Source of the DNA: Flammeovirgaceae bacterium 311
GTDB taxonomy: Bacteria; Bacteroidota; Bacteroidia; Cytophagales; Cyclobacteriaceae
DNA: 64,000 nt
Direction of reading: 5' to 3'
NCBI GenBank assembly: GCA_000597885.1
Contig: CP004371.1
Span: 2,186,501-2,250,500 of the forward strand
Shown here: positions 56,138-64,000 of the stretch, piece by piece
Position numbering within the stretch: the first letter of the stretch is position 1
Layout of the letters: the number at the start of each line of letters is the position of its first letter
Position numbers and translations under genes: made by a program
Notes under the pieces: model-generated
Told to the model about the DNA's origin: nothing
What the model saw: only the letters and a program-made list of their open reading frames with translations
Databases searched by the model: none

Positions 56138-56172
56138 CGTTCAAATCTTTTAACAACATTGCACGGGGCAAT

Positions 56173-56204
56173 AAAAAAGGGATTAAGCCGAAGCTTAATC
56201 CCTT
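56173..56204 (-). terminator. Terminator of the spc/alpha ribosomal operon after rplQ
   Basis: A perfect 12-bp stem (56177-56188 with 56193-56204, arm AAGGGATTAAGC on the plus strand) with a CGAA tetraloop, followed on the minus strand by TTTTTT. It lies 44 bases after the rplQ stop. Confidence 0.9.
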
Positions 56205-56247
56205 GAAAGTACAGATGCGGTCAGCATCAGTATGGATGCTGCAAGCA

Positions 56248-56757
56248 TTATGCTTCAGTATTGTTGGTATCTTCACCAGAAGTATTGGCAGCCTTGGTAC
56301 TATCTGCAGCAGTTGCGTCTGCAGCACCTTTACCACGACCTCTGCGACGGGTACGCTTGGCAGTCTTGCCAGCAGGCGTAGTACCTTTCAGGAGCAGTTC
56401 GTTGAAATCAACAAGCTCCATCATGCAGGTCTCGGCATTATCGCCCAGGCGGTAACCTGTGCGAATGATGCGGGTGTAACCACCCGGACGCTCAGCTACT
56501 TTCTCTGCTACAGAGCCAAAGAGTTCCTGTGTGGCTTCTTTGCTTTGCAGATAAGAGAAAGCAATCCTTCTGGAATGAGTTGTATTGTCTTTTGCCTTAG
56601 TGATAAGCGGCTCAACATATTTACGTAGTGCCTTGGCTTTAGCAACCGTAGTGGTGATGCGCTTATGCAGGATCAGAGAAGCTGCCATGTTAGATAACAT
56701 CGCACCGCGATGTGAGGCAGTTCTTCCTAAATGATTTATTTTCTTACCGTGTCTCAT
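56248..56757 (-). CDS. rplQ: Ribosomal protein L17 (bL17)
   Basis: 169 residues. Core ~1-120 with [20 protein letters not shown]. The C-terminal ~45 residues are a basic RRRGRGKG stretch, then Ala/Thr/Glu/Asn-rich and probably disordered, a tail common in Bacteroidota L17. Last gene of the operon, ten bases after rpoA. Confidence 0.96.
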   Translation of the reverse strand: MRHGKKINHLGRTASHRGAMLSNMAASLILHKRITTTVAKAKALRKYVEPLITKAKDNTTHSRRIAFSYLQSKEATQELFGSVAEKVAERPGGYTRIIRTGYRLGDNAETCMMELVDFNELLLKGTTPAGKTAKRTRRRGRGKGAADATAADSTKAANTSGEDTNNTEA

Positions 56758-56766
56758 GATACCTTC

Positions 56767-57756
56767 TTAGTCCTCATCAAGTTTGTACTTGGATATATCC
56801 ATACCGAATACCAGACCTTTTTCTTGTACAAGCTGTTCTAGTTCGGCCAGCGACTTCTTACCGAAGTTGCGGAATTTCATCATATCAGAGATCTCAAGCA
56901 TAACAAGATCTCCTAGTGTGCGAACGTCTGCTGCTTTCAGGCAGTTATAGGCACGAACTGACAGATCAAGATCGTTCAGTGGTGTCTTCAGCATCTTACG
57001 CATGTGCAGCATTTCCTCATCGACTGCCTCTGGCTCTCCCTGTGCTCCGGACTCCAGCACCATGTTCTGGTCAGAGAACAACATAAAGTGCTGAATAAGG
57101 ATGTTGGCAGCGCCCTGAAGTGCTTTCTCAGGATGAACAGAGCCATCAGTTTCAATATCCAGTACCAGTTGTTCGTAGTCAGTTTTCTGCTCTACGCGGG
57201 TATTCTCAATGCGGTACTGTACATTTTTGATCGGAGTAAAGATGGCATCAGTGGCTATGTAGCCAAAAGCCTGCTCAGAAGGTTTGTTTTCGTCAGCCGG
57301 AACATAGCCGCGGCCTTTCTCAACATACACTTCTATTTCCAGATCTACAGATTCGTCGGAGTTGAAGATGACCAGCTCAGGGTTTAACACCTGAAAGCCT
57401 TTTTGAGCATTTACCAGCTGACCTGCTTTCAGCTGCTTCTGATTTTTCACGTGTACCGTAAACTGGTTGTCTACGATTTCAGCTATTTTCTTGAAGCGAA
57501 CCTGTTTCAGGTTAAGAATAATATCGCTCACATCTTCCACTACTCCCTCTATAGAGGAAAATTCATGCAGTACGCCAGGAATCTTTATACCAACAATAGC
57601 ATACCCTTCCAGCGATGACAGTAGAATCCTGCGCAGCGCATTTCCGATTGTCACACCGTAGCCTGGTTCCAGTGGTTTGAAGGTAAACAGACCGCGAAAG
57701 TCGTCTGCCTTTTCCATGGCAACCTTTTCGGGCATCTGAAATGCTAGTATAGACAT
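56767..57756 (-). CDS. rpoA: DNA-directed RNA polymerase subunit alpha
   Basis: 329 residues. N-terminal assembly domain with [24 protein letters not shown]-terminal domain (~255-320) with [17 protein letters not shown] and [12 protein letters not shown], the helix-hairpin-helix that contacts DNA. Lies between rpsD and rplQ. Confidence 0.97.
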   Translation of the reverse strand: MSILAFQMPEKVAMEKADDFRGLFTFKPLEPGYGVTIGNALRRILLSSLEGYAIVGIKIPGVLHEFSSIEGVVEDVSDIILNLKQVRFKKIAEIVDNQFTVHVKNQKQLKAGQLVNAQKGFQVLNPELVIFNSDESVDLEIEVYVEKGRGYVPADENKPSEQAFGYIATDAIFTPIKNVQYRIENTRVEQKTDYEQLVLDIETDGSVHPEKALQGAANILIQHFMLFSDQNMVLESGAQGEPEAVDEEMLHMRKMLKTPLNDLDLSVRAYNCLKAADVRTLGDLVMLEISDMMKFRNFGKKSLAELEQLVQEKGLVFGMDISKYKLDED

Positions 57757-57781
57757 AAAGAAAAGGAATTAAAATTAAAAA

Positions 57782-58387
57782 TTACTTAGAATAAAGCTCT
57801 ACGATCAGCTGCTCACGAATATTTTCTGGAACATCCTCACGAGCTGGTAGGGCTACAAATTTACCTGTCATATCAGAAGCATTCCACTCCAGCCAGTTGT
57901 AACGATTAACGGTACGGGCAGCAAGGCTGTTGGTAATTGCTTCCAGTGATTTAGATTTTTCACGTACGCTCACCTGATCTCCAGGGCGTAGTGTATAGCT
58001 TGCAACATTTACAACCTGTCCGTTCACCAGGATGTGCTTATGCAGCACAAGCTGACGAGCAGCACGACGGGTTGGTGCAATGCCCAGACGATAAACCGTG
58101 TTGTCGAGACGTGCCTCGAGCAAACGCAGCAGGTTGTCGCCGGTAATACCTGGCAGACGACTTGCTTTTGAAAAGGTGTTTGCAAACTGACGCTCTAATA
58201 TACCATAGATATATTTAGCTTTTTGCTTCTCCATTAACTGGACAGCATATTCAGATTGCTTTTTACGACGACCACGGCCATGCATTCCCGGAGGGTAGTT
58301 CTTCTTCTGCAGTGACTTATCGGCACCGAAGATTGGTTCTCCGAAACGACGGGCAATTTTAGTTTGGGGTCCTGTATATCTAGCCAT
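57782..58387 (-). CDS. rpsD: Ribosomal protein S4 (uS4)
   Basis: 201 residues. [21 protein letters not shown] at the start and the S4 RNA-binding domain ([19 protein letters not shown]). It nucleates 30S assembly; in other bacteria it can repress the alpha operon, for which no leader structure is evident here. Confidence 0.97.
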   Translation of the reverse strand: MARYTGPQTKIARRFGEPIFGADKSLQKKNYPPGMHGRGRRKKQSEYAVQLMEKQKAKYIYGILERQFANTFSKASRLPGITGDNLLRLLEARLDNTVYRLGIAPTRRAARQLVLHKHILVNGQVVNVASYTLRPGDQVSVREKSKSLEAITNSLAARTVNRYNWLEWNASDMTGKFVALPAREDVPENIREQLIVELYSK

Positions 58388-58412
58388 TTTAAGATCTCTT
58401 CTCGTTCAGGAA

Positions 58413-58805
58413 TTAAACTCTTCTGCGTTTAGGAGGACGGCATCCGTTGTGCGGCAGTGGTGTAACATCTTTTATGGTAGTTACATCGATACCTGCATTC
58501 TGAATGGTACGGATCGCGGACTCACGTCCTGCACCGGGTCCTTTTACAAAAACCTCAACCTTACGCAGGCCAAGATCATAAGCAGCCTGAGCGGCATTAG
58601 TAGCAGCAACCTGCGCAGCATATGGGGTGTTCTTTTTAGAACCCTTGAAACCCATTTTACCAGCAGATGCCCATGAAATAACTTCGCCGTTATTGTTAGT
58701 CATGCTAACAATAATATTGTTGAAAGAGGCTTTGATGTGCGCCTGGCCGATTGATTCTACAACAACGACGCGCTTTTTAGCCTTGTCTTTACGTTTTTGA
58801 GCCAT
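58413..58805 (-). CDS. rpsK: Ribosomal protein S11 (uS11)
   Basis: 130 residues with the typical [17 protein letters not shown] start and [11 protein letters not shown], ending in the [12 protein letters not shown] tail. Placed between rpsM and rpsD as usual. Confidence 0.97.
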   Translation of the reverse strand: MAQKRKDKAKKRVVVVESIGQAHIKASFNNIIVSMTNNNGEVISWASAGKMGFKGSKKNTPYAAQVAATNAAQAAYDLGLRKVEVFVKGPGAGRESAIRTIQNAGIDVTTIKDVTPLPHNGCRPPKRRRV

Positions 58806-58815
58806 GTCCTAAACC

Positions 58816-59193
58816 TTATTTAGTAGCCTTTTTCTTATTCGCTACAGTCTTACGTTTACCTTTACGTGTACGAGCGTTGTTCTTTGTCTTCTGACCACGA
58901 ACTGGCAGGCCTTTACGGTGGCGCAGGCCACGGTAAGAACCGATGTCCATCAGACGTTTGATGTTTAACTGAATTTCTGATTTCAGTACACCTTCAGTCT
59001 TGAACTCGTTGGTAATAATAGTACGAATAGCACCGGATTCATCCTCGGTCCAGTCACGTACTTTTTTATCCAGATCTACATTGGCTCTTTCCAGTATGCT
59101 CTTTGAAGAGCTACGTCCGATGCCAAAGATGTAGGTCAGGCTGATCTCGCCTCTCTTATTATCCGGAATATCTACTCCTGCAATACGGGCCAT
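58816..59193 (-). CDS. rpsM: Ribosomal protein S13 (uS13)
   Basis: 125 residues. [19 protein letters not shown] start, and [24 protein letters not shown] in the C-terminal region that contacts the P-site tRNA. It ends in a Lys-rich tail. Confidence 0.97.
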   Translation of the reverse strand: MARIAGVDIPDNKRGEISLTYIFGIGRSSSKSILERANVDLDKKVRDWTEDESGAIRTIITNEFKTEGVLKSEIQLNIKRLMDIGSYRGLRHRKGLPVRGQKTKNNARTRKGKRKTVANKKKATK

Positions 59194-59195
59194 AC

Positions 59196-59312
59196 TTATC
59201 CTTGTCTTTGTTTAAACCTAGGGTTCTTTTTGTTGATTACGTAGATCTTGCCTTTTCTGCGTATGATCTTGCAGTCAGCACTACGTTTCTTTACAGAAGC
59301 TTTAACTTTCAT
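59196..59312 (-). CDS. rpmJ: Ribosomal protein L36 (bL36)
   Basis: 38 residues from the ATG at 59310-59312 to the TAA at 59196-59198: begins [19 protein letters not shown] and ends FKQRQG. It keeps one cysteine of the zinc site (C14) but lacks the other Cys/Cys/His ligands, so it is the zinc-free (C-minus) form. It ends two bases before rpsM. Confidence 0.95.
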   Translation of the reverse strand: MKVKASVKKRSADCKIIRRKGKIYVINKKNPRFKQRQG

Positions 59313-59318
59313 CGCTGC

Positions 59319-59537
59319 TTATTTATATCGGTAAACGATTCTTCCTTTCGTTAAATCATATGGCGACATTTCTAACTTAACTTTGTCTCCGGGTAAAATT
59401 TTGATATAATTCATGCGCATTTTACCGGAGATATGTGCAATTACCTGGTGCCCGTTTTCTAATTCTACGCGAAACATCGCATTAGAGAGCGCTTCGACAA
59501 TTGTACCATCCTGCGTGATAGAGGATTGTTTGGCCAT
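59319..59537 (-). CDS. infA: Translation initiation factor IF-1
   Basis: 72 residues, one S1/OB-fold domain: [20 protein letters not shown] and [18 protein letters not shown]-like core ([13 protein letters not shown]). Binds the 30S A site during initiation. Two bases after map. Confidence 0.97.
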   Translation of the reverse strand: MAKQSSITQDGTIVEALSNAMFRVELENGHQVIAHISGKMRMNYIKILPGDKVKLEMSPYDLTKGRIVYRYK

Positions 59538-59539
59538 AT

Positions 59540-60313
59540 TTATTTAGCGAGTACTTCTTCTATGTATTTATGAGTTGTCAATATTTCAGCTCTACCTTCC
59601 AGCACAACAACTGTATGTTCAAAATGAGCAGAAGGCATTCGATCGGCTGTTCGTATTGTCCAACCATCATCTTCCTGAACTACATTTCTCTTGCCAAGAT
59701 TGATCATGGGCTCAATAGCCAGCACCATCCCTTTTTTGAGTAACTGCCCCCTTCCACGCTTTCCGTAGTTGGGTACTTCAGGTTCTTCATGCAGGTGTTT
59801 CCCAACACCATGACCTACAAGCTCTCTTACAACGCTATATCCTTTAGCTTCAACAAAAGACTGGATAGCGAATCCAATATCACCTGTACGTTTACCTGCT
59901 GCTGCCTGCTCTATACCTAAGTAAAGCGAAGCCAGCGTATCCTTCAGTAGTTCAGCAACCTTCGTTTCAATTGTACCTACACCATATGTGTAAGCGCTGT
60001 CACTGTGAAAACCTTTATAGTAAACTCCACAATCTATTGAAACAACATCTCCCTCTTTTAGTTCATATTTCCCCGGAATTCCATGCACAACCTGTTCATT
60101 TGGTGAAATGCACAGTGCATGCTTGAATCCGTTGTAGCCCTTGAAAGAAGGGGTGGCACCATGATCAAGTATATATGTTGTCGCTACTCTGTCTAAAGCT
60201 TCGGTTGTTACACCTGGCTTTACAAGTGCGGCTACCTGAGCATGGGCCTGTCCTAATATCTCAGCTCCCTCTTTTATGAGGGTAATTTCTTCTTCAGATT
60301 TCAACCAGACCAT
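59540..60313 (-). CDS. map: Methionine aminopeptidase type I
   Basis: 257 residues. Metal ligands of the pita-bread fold are visible: D in VVSIDCGV and HSDSAYT, H in [13 protein letters not shown] in AIEPMINLG and HTVVV. Removes the initiator methionine. Its start codon shares one base with the secY stop (60313). Confidence 0.97.
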   Translation of the reverse strand: MVWLKSEEEITLIKEGAEILGQAHAQVAALVKPGVTTEALDRVATTYILDHGATPSFKGYNGFKHALCISPNEQVVHGIPGKYELKEGDVVSIDCGVYYKGFHSDSAYTYGVGTIETKVAELLKDTLASLYLGIEQAAAGKRTGDIGFAIQSFVEAKGYSVVRELVGHGVGKHLHEEPEVPNYGKRGRGQLLKKGMVLAIEPMINLGKRNVVQEDDGWTIRTADRMPSAHFEHTVVVLEGRAEILTTHKYIEEVLAK

Positions 60314-61638
60314 TAAGCGACTGCCACATTTTCTGATCTACCACGAATTTTTCCTGATTTCATCATTCCTTCGTAGTGACGCATGAGCAAATAACTGTTA
60401 ATCTGGTTCAGGGTGTCAAGAATTACACCAACCATGATCAGTAGGGAAGTACCTCCATAGAACTGAGCAAACTGCTGGCTCACTCCTGCAAGTACTGCCA
60501 GTGCTGGCATAACAGCTACCAAGGCAAGGAAAATTGCACCTGGCAATGTAATTCTAGTTAATACACTGTCTATAAAGTGACTGGTATCAGCTCCTGGTTT
60601 TATACCTGGTATAAAGCCTCCGTTCCTTTTAAGGTCATCTGCAATCTGGTTAGGATTAACAGTGATGGCTGTATAAAAGAAAGTAAAGACAATGATCAGG
60701 ATGGCAAAAACAACATTGTATTGCCAGGAAGTATAGGAGTTGAATGTCTGCCCGATTGAGTTTGCAAGATCACTTGTGTCTGCCCAGATACTGGCAATCA
60801 GACCAGGCAGGAACATCAGTGATTGTGCAAATATGATAGGCATCACACCAGCTGCATTTACTTTCAGGGGAATGTACTGGCGCTGACCTCCATAAACTTT
60901 CCCACCAATCACCTGTTTTGCATACTGTATTGGTATCTGCCGTGTAGCCTGAGTTAGCATTACTACCGCCATGACTACAAAGAATAGCGCAATTAATTCG
61001 AGTATGAAGAAAAGTAACTCACTACCACCACGGCTCAGGCCTTCTGCCCATAAAGCACCAGGCAGCAGTGAAATAATACCGATCATAATCAGCATGGAAA
61101 TACCATTGCCTATACCACGGTCTGTTATCTTCTCACCAAGCCACATCACAAACATGGTACCGGCTGTTAACACGATCATGTTAGTAATGATCCACCAGAA
61201 CCTTGAATCCATCGTAATTGCTTCTAAAGGAATGGTTGTTGATAAATAACCATATCCTTGTGCAAGCGTGATTATGATGGTCAAAATACGGGTAATCTGT
61301 GTAATCTTCTTTCTACCAGACTCCCCCTCCTTTTGCAGTTTTGTAAAGTATGGAACTGCTACCGTTAATAACTGCACCACAATGGAGGCAGAAATATAGG
61401 GCATAATTCCAAGTGCAAAAATAGAGGCTCTGCTAAAGGCTCCACCTAAAAAGGTATTCAGCAGATCGAATATACCACCCATTCCTCCACCGGCATTAAG
61501 CGCCGCTGGATTGGTTGCTGGTAAAACGATATGGCTACCCAGGCGGAAAATGACCAAGAACCCAAGCGTATTGAAAATACGGGTTCTTAAGTCTTCGATA
61601 GCAAAGATGTTCTGTATAGTGGTGAAGAATTTTTTCAT
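60313..61638 (-). CDS. secY: Preprotein translocase subunit SecY
   Basis: 441 residues with ten TM helices. N-terminal IEDLRTRIFNTLGFLVIFRLGSHI, plug region after GGGMGGIFDLLNTFLGGAF, then ALGIMPYISASIVVQLL and the cytosolic loop 5 QIPIQYAKQVIGGK. The channel of the Sec pathway. Last big gene of the spc block before map. Confidence 0.97.
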   Translation of the reverse strand: MKKFFTTIQNIFAIEDLRTRIFNTLGFLVIFRLGSHIVLPATNPAALNAGGGMGGIFDLLNTFLGGAFSRASIFALGIMPYISASIVVQLLTVAVPYFTKLQKEGESGRKKITQITRILTIIITLAQGYGYLSTTIPLEAITMDSRFWWIITNMIVLTAGTMFVMWLGEKITDRGIGNGISMLIMIGIISLLPGALWAEGLSRGGSELLFFILELIALFFVVMAVVMLTQATRQIPIQYAKQVIGGKVYGGQRQYIPLKVNAAGVMPIIFAQSLMFLPGLIASIWADTSDLANSIGQTFNSYTSWQYNVVFAILIIVFTFFYTAITVNPNQIADDLKRNGGFIPGIKPGADTSHFIDSVLTRITLPGAIFLALVAVMPALAVLAGVSQQFAQFYGGTSLLIMVGVILDTLNQINSYLLMRHYEGMMKSGKIRGRSENVAVA

Positions 61639-61653
61639 CCTCTTAGCTTCTTC

Positions 61654-62100
61654 TTAGAGTTTAGTCACTTTACCGCCAGCCTTTTCGATCGCTTCCTGAG
61701 CAGATGCGGAAAGACCATGAGCTTCTACTTCCAACGCCTTTGTGAGTTCACCTTGGCCTAAGATCTTCACTTTATCATTTTTACCTACTAGACCATGCTC
61801 CTGCAGAGATGCTACAGTGATGGTATCAAGCTGAAACTCGTCAGATAATTTCTGCAGAGTGCTCAGGTTGATTGGTTTGTAGATGATTTTATTGTTGTTC
61901 TTAAAACCAAACTTTGGAACACGGCGCTGAAGCGGCATTTGACCACCCTCGAAACCACCTTTTTTGCTATAACCAGAGCGTGACTGGGCGCCTTTGTGAC
62001 CACGGGTAGAGGTTCCTCCCCTGCCAGATCCGGTACCGCGACCAATGCGCTTTTCGGATTTTACTGCACCTTCTGCAGGCTTAAGTGTATGTAATTTCAT
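61654..62100 (-). CDS. rplO: Ribosomal protein L15 (uL15)
   Basis: 148 residues. Gly/Arg/Lys-rich N-terminal half (RIGRGTGSGRGGTSTRGHKG) and a globular C-terminal half (FQLDTITVASLQEHGLVG). Fifteen bases before secY. Confidence 0.97.
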   Translation of the reverse strand: MKLHTLKPAEGAVKSEKRIGRGTGSGRGGTSTRGHKGAQSRSGYSKKGGFEGGQMPLQRRVPKFGFKNNNKIIYKPINLSTLQKLSDEFQLDTITVASLQEHGLVGKNDKVKILGQGELTKALEVEAHGLSASAQEAIEKAGGKVTKL

Positions 62101-62101
62101 C

Positions 62102-62281
62102 TTATGCCTCCTTATAGCTAACTAGGTGTTGAACTTTTTTTATCATCCCTAAGATCTGCGGAGTACCTTCGTGCTCTACAGTCTGGTTCATTTTCTTTAA
62201 GCCCAGTGCCTGCATCGTTGCTTTTTGCTTTGCAGGACGCTTAATGGTGCTCTTAACTTTGGTAATGATCAGTTTTGCCAT
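62102..62281 (-). CDS. rpmD: Ribosomal protein L30 (uL30)
   Basis: 59 residues from the ATG at 62279-62281: [16 protein letters not shown], then [23 protein letters not shown]. The frame is open upstream into rpsE, but the L30 domain begins at this Met. One base before rplO. Confidence 0.96.
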   Translation of the reverse strand: MAKLIITKVKSTIKRPAKQKATMQALGLKKMNQTVEHEGTPQILGMIKKVQHLVSYKEA

Positions 62282-62285
62282 GACA

Positions 62286-62804
62286 TTAACCATTAAATAC
62301 TTTAGACATCGGAATTCCTCTTTGCATGGATACTGCATGAGCATCACGCATGTTGGTTAGTGCATCAAAAGTAGCCTTTACCACGTTGTGTGGGTTAGAC
62401 GATCCTTTTGATTTTGCAAGTACGTTATGTACACCGGCACTTTCGAACACGGCACGCATAGCACCACCTGCAATTACACCTGTACCGGCTGCTGCTGGCT
62501 TAACCAGAACAAAACCACCACTGTATTTACCCTCCTGTGTGTGAGGTACAGTACCATTTATGATTGGTACACGGATCAGGTTCTTTTTAGCGTCTTCGAT
62601 ACCTTTCACAATAGCATCGGTTACTTCGTTGGCTTTACCCAGACCGTAACCTACTACGCCCTGTCCATCACCAACTACTACGATCGCTGCAAAGCTGAAA
62701 CGACGTCCGCCTTTCACAACTTTGGCAACTCTATTGATAGCGACAACCTTCTCTTTCAGATCGATTTCGCTGGCCTTTACTGTTTTTACTGTTGCTTGAG
62801 CCAT
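62286..62804 (-). CDS. rpsE: Ribosomal protein S5 (uS5)
   Basis: 172 residues. [21 protein letters not shown] (double-stranded RNA-binding fold) and [22 protein letters not shown]. Four bases before rpmD. Confidence 0.97.
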   Translation of the reverse strand: MAQATVKTVKASEIDLKEKVVAINRVAKVVKGGRRFSFAAIVVVGDGQGVVGYGLGKANEVTDAIVKGIEDAKKNLIRVPIINGTVPHTQEGKYSGGFVLVKPAAAGTGVIAGGAMRAVFESAGVHNVLAKSKGSSNPHNVVKATFDALTNMRDAHAVSMQRGIPMSKVFNG

Positions 62805-62811
62805 GATGCTA

Positions 62812-63162
62812 TTAGAAGTTTAAACCACCTTCACGGGCGCCGTCTGCCAGCGCTTTCACCTGTCCGTGGTATTTATATCCGTTACGGTCAAATACTACTG
62901 CTGATACACCAGCTACTTTTGCTTTCTCTGCCAGTTTGGAACCAACGGTTTTAGCAGTAGAGATGGTTGCATTTACAGTTTCCAGATCTTTGCTGGAGGC
63001 TGAAGCAATAGTATGACCTTTCAAATCATCTATCAGTTGAGCGTATATGCTGCGGTTGCTCTTGAATACTGAAAGTCTGGGACGCTCTGCAGTTCCGCTG
63101 ATTTTCTTACGGATGCCTTTCTTGATGCGGTCCCTGCTGTTTAAACGAATGTTCTTACTCAT
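62812..63162 (-). CDS. rplR: Ribosomal protein L18 (uL18)
   Basis: 116 residues. [24 protein letters not shown] and the C-terminal [23 protein letters not shown], which binds 5S rRNA. Confidence 0.97.
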   Translation of the reverse strand: MSKNIRLNSRDRIKKGIRKKISGTAERPRLSVFKSNRSIYAQLIDDLKGHTIASASSKDLETVNATISTAKTVGSKLAEKAKVAGVSAVVFDRNGYKYHGQVKALADGAREGGLNF

Positions 63163-63166
63163 TTAC

Positions 63167-63721
63167 TTATTTTTTAGAAGCAGACTTACCAGCTTTCCTT
63201 CTTACAAATTCACCAACAAAGCGAATACCTTTGCCTTTATAAGGCTCAACCTTACGTATCGACTTGATCTTCGCAGCAATCTGACCAATCAGTTGCTTGT
63301 CAATTCCTTCCAGAGTCACCAGGGGGTTTTTACCTTTTGGAGTCTCTGCAGAAACCTTAACCTCATCGGGTACTGCTAAGAAGATGCTGTGTGAATAACC
63401 AACGTTCAATTCAAGAACATTACCTTGTACAGCTGCTTTATAACCTACACCTACTAATTCGAGCTCTTTTTTGTAACCCTGGCTAACACCAACAACCATG
63501 TTATTGATGAGGGCACGGTAAAGACCATGTAGGGCTTTATGACGCTTCTGTTCAGTAGGACGCTCTACTAAAAGCGTACCATCTTCCTGAGATAGCGTGA
63601 AATCTTGATCTATTTGTTGAGCCAGCGCTCCTTTAGGACCTTTAACAGTCACTAAGTTTTTGTCAACTTTGATGTCGACACCGCTGGGTATGCTTATGGG
63701 TTTTTTACCAACTCTTGACAT
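63167..63721 (-). CDS. rplF: Ribosomal protein L6 (uL6)
   Basis: 184 residues. MSRVGKKPISIPSGVDIKV start, duplicated L6 fold, and the C-terminal EPYKGKGIRFVGEFVRRKAGK. Confidence 0.97.
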   Translation of the reverse strand: MSRVGKKPISIPSGVDIKVDKNLVTVKGPKGALAQQIDQDFTLSQEDGTLLVERPTEQKRHKALHGLYRALINNMVVGVSQGYKKELELVGVGYKAAVQGNVLELNVGYSHSIFLAVPDEVKVSAETPKGKNPLVTLEGIDKQLIGQIAAKIKSIRKVEPYKGKGIRFVGEFVRRKAGKSASKK

Positions 63722-63730
63722 ATAGCGATC

Positions 63731-64000
63731 TTAGTAAACGTAACATAAAACTTCGCCGCCAATATTCTGCTGGCGAGCTTCCTTATCTGTCATTACTCCA
63801 TGAGATGTAGACACGATGGCTACACCCATTCCATTCAGTACACGAGGTAATGCATCTGCTTTTGCGTATTTACGCAAACCAGGTTTACTAATTCTTTCCA
63901 GCTTAACGATCGCTGATGTTTTAGTAACCGGATTATACTTAAGGGCAACCTTAATGATACCGCCTACCTGGGCTTCATCATCAAACTTGTAACTTTGGAT
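63731..64000 (-). CDS. rpsH: Ribosomal protein S8 (uS8), 5' part cut by window edge
   Basis: The last 89 residues are visible, ending [15 protein letters not shown] with TAA at 63731-63733. [21 protein letters not shown] and the S8 signature [17 protein letters not shown] identify it. The N-terminal ~40 residues lie beyond base 64000. Confidence 0.95.
   Translation of the reverse strand: MQSYKFDDEAQVGGIIKVALKYNPVTKTSAIVKLERISKPGLRKYAKADALPRVLNGMGVAIVSTSHGVMTDKEARQQNIGGEVLCYVY

Noticed and set aside
56248-56380. Low-complexity C-terminal tail of L17
   Set aside because: Such Ala/Thr/Glu-rich tails are ordinary in Bacteroidota L17 proteins.

Overview
The window looks like chromosomal DNA from a Bacteroidota bacterium, most likely of the order Cytophagales. 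The evidence is a type III glutamine synthetase, TAnnTTTG-type -7 promoter boxes in front of several genes, few Shine-Dalgarno sequences, a glycoside hydrolase ending in a type IX secretion (Por) sorting domain, and the order spc operon - rpoA - rplQ - carA - eno. The species cannot be named from what I can see. I found no tRNA, rRNA, insertion sequence, phage gene or CRISPR array.

Layout. 1-5024: truncated glutamine synthetase III, an LtaS-like membrane sulfatase and an APC permease fused to an EIIA-like domain and a TrkA-C domain. 5458-9308: a small membrane protein, two alpha/beta hydrolases and a GT2 glycosyltransferase. 9430-13660: M28 peptidase, Tat-exported Dabb protein, GH5 glucanase. 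14617-18406: DUF1206 membrane protein, then an ArsR-type regulator, nitroreductase and DsbA/FrnE-like protein that share a candidate operator, then a methionine sulfoxide reductase group (MsrB, MsrB paralogue, MsrA). 18468-25010: mostly single genes, including thioesterase, DoxX, glutamate racemase, a TRIC-type channel, a GT2 enzyme and a sorbosone-dehydrogenase/cytochrome c lipoprotein pair.

25101-37686 is a complete chemosensory locus on the minus strand in two transcription units separated by a strong terminator at about 29.7 kb. The upstream unit encodes a PAS/GAF membrane sensor with no output domain, a protein carrying a CheZ-like D-x3-Q motif, a STAS protein, CheY, CheA, CheW and a chemoreceptor. 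The downstream unit encodes two envelope proteins, CheR, CheD and CheB. With no flagellar genes in the window, the pathway could serve gliding, pili or another output. 38265-45325 is a phosphorelay cluster: a 1279-residue multi-PAS HisKA_2 kinase with a receiver gene, facing a REC-HisKA hybrid, a second HisKA_2 kinase and a NarL-type regulator.

45712-52688 holds mtaB, an SdiA-regulated-type lipoprotein, and the pair I find most interesting: an HD hydrolase fused to a PycTM-like membrane module (48370-49569), convergent with a DUF2652 class III cyclase-like protein (49605-50219). Ppx/GppA phosphatase and an Ldh-family oxidoreductase follow. From 52678 to the right edge the minus strand carries an outer membrane protein, DivIC/FtsB, enolase, carA, and then the alpha and spc ribosomal protein genes (rplQ to rpsH) with secY, map, infA and rpmJ.
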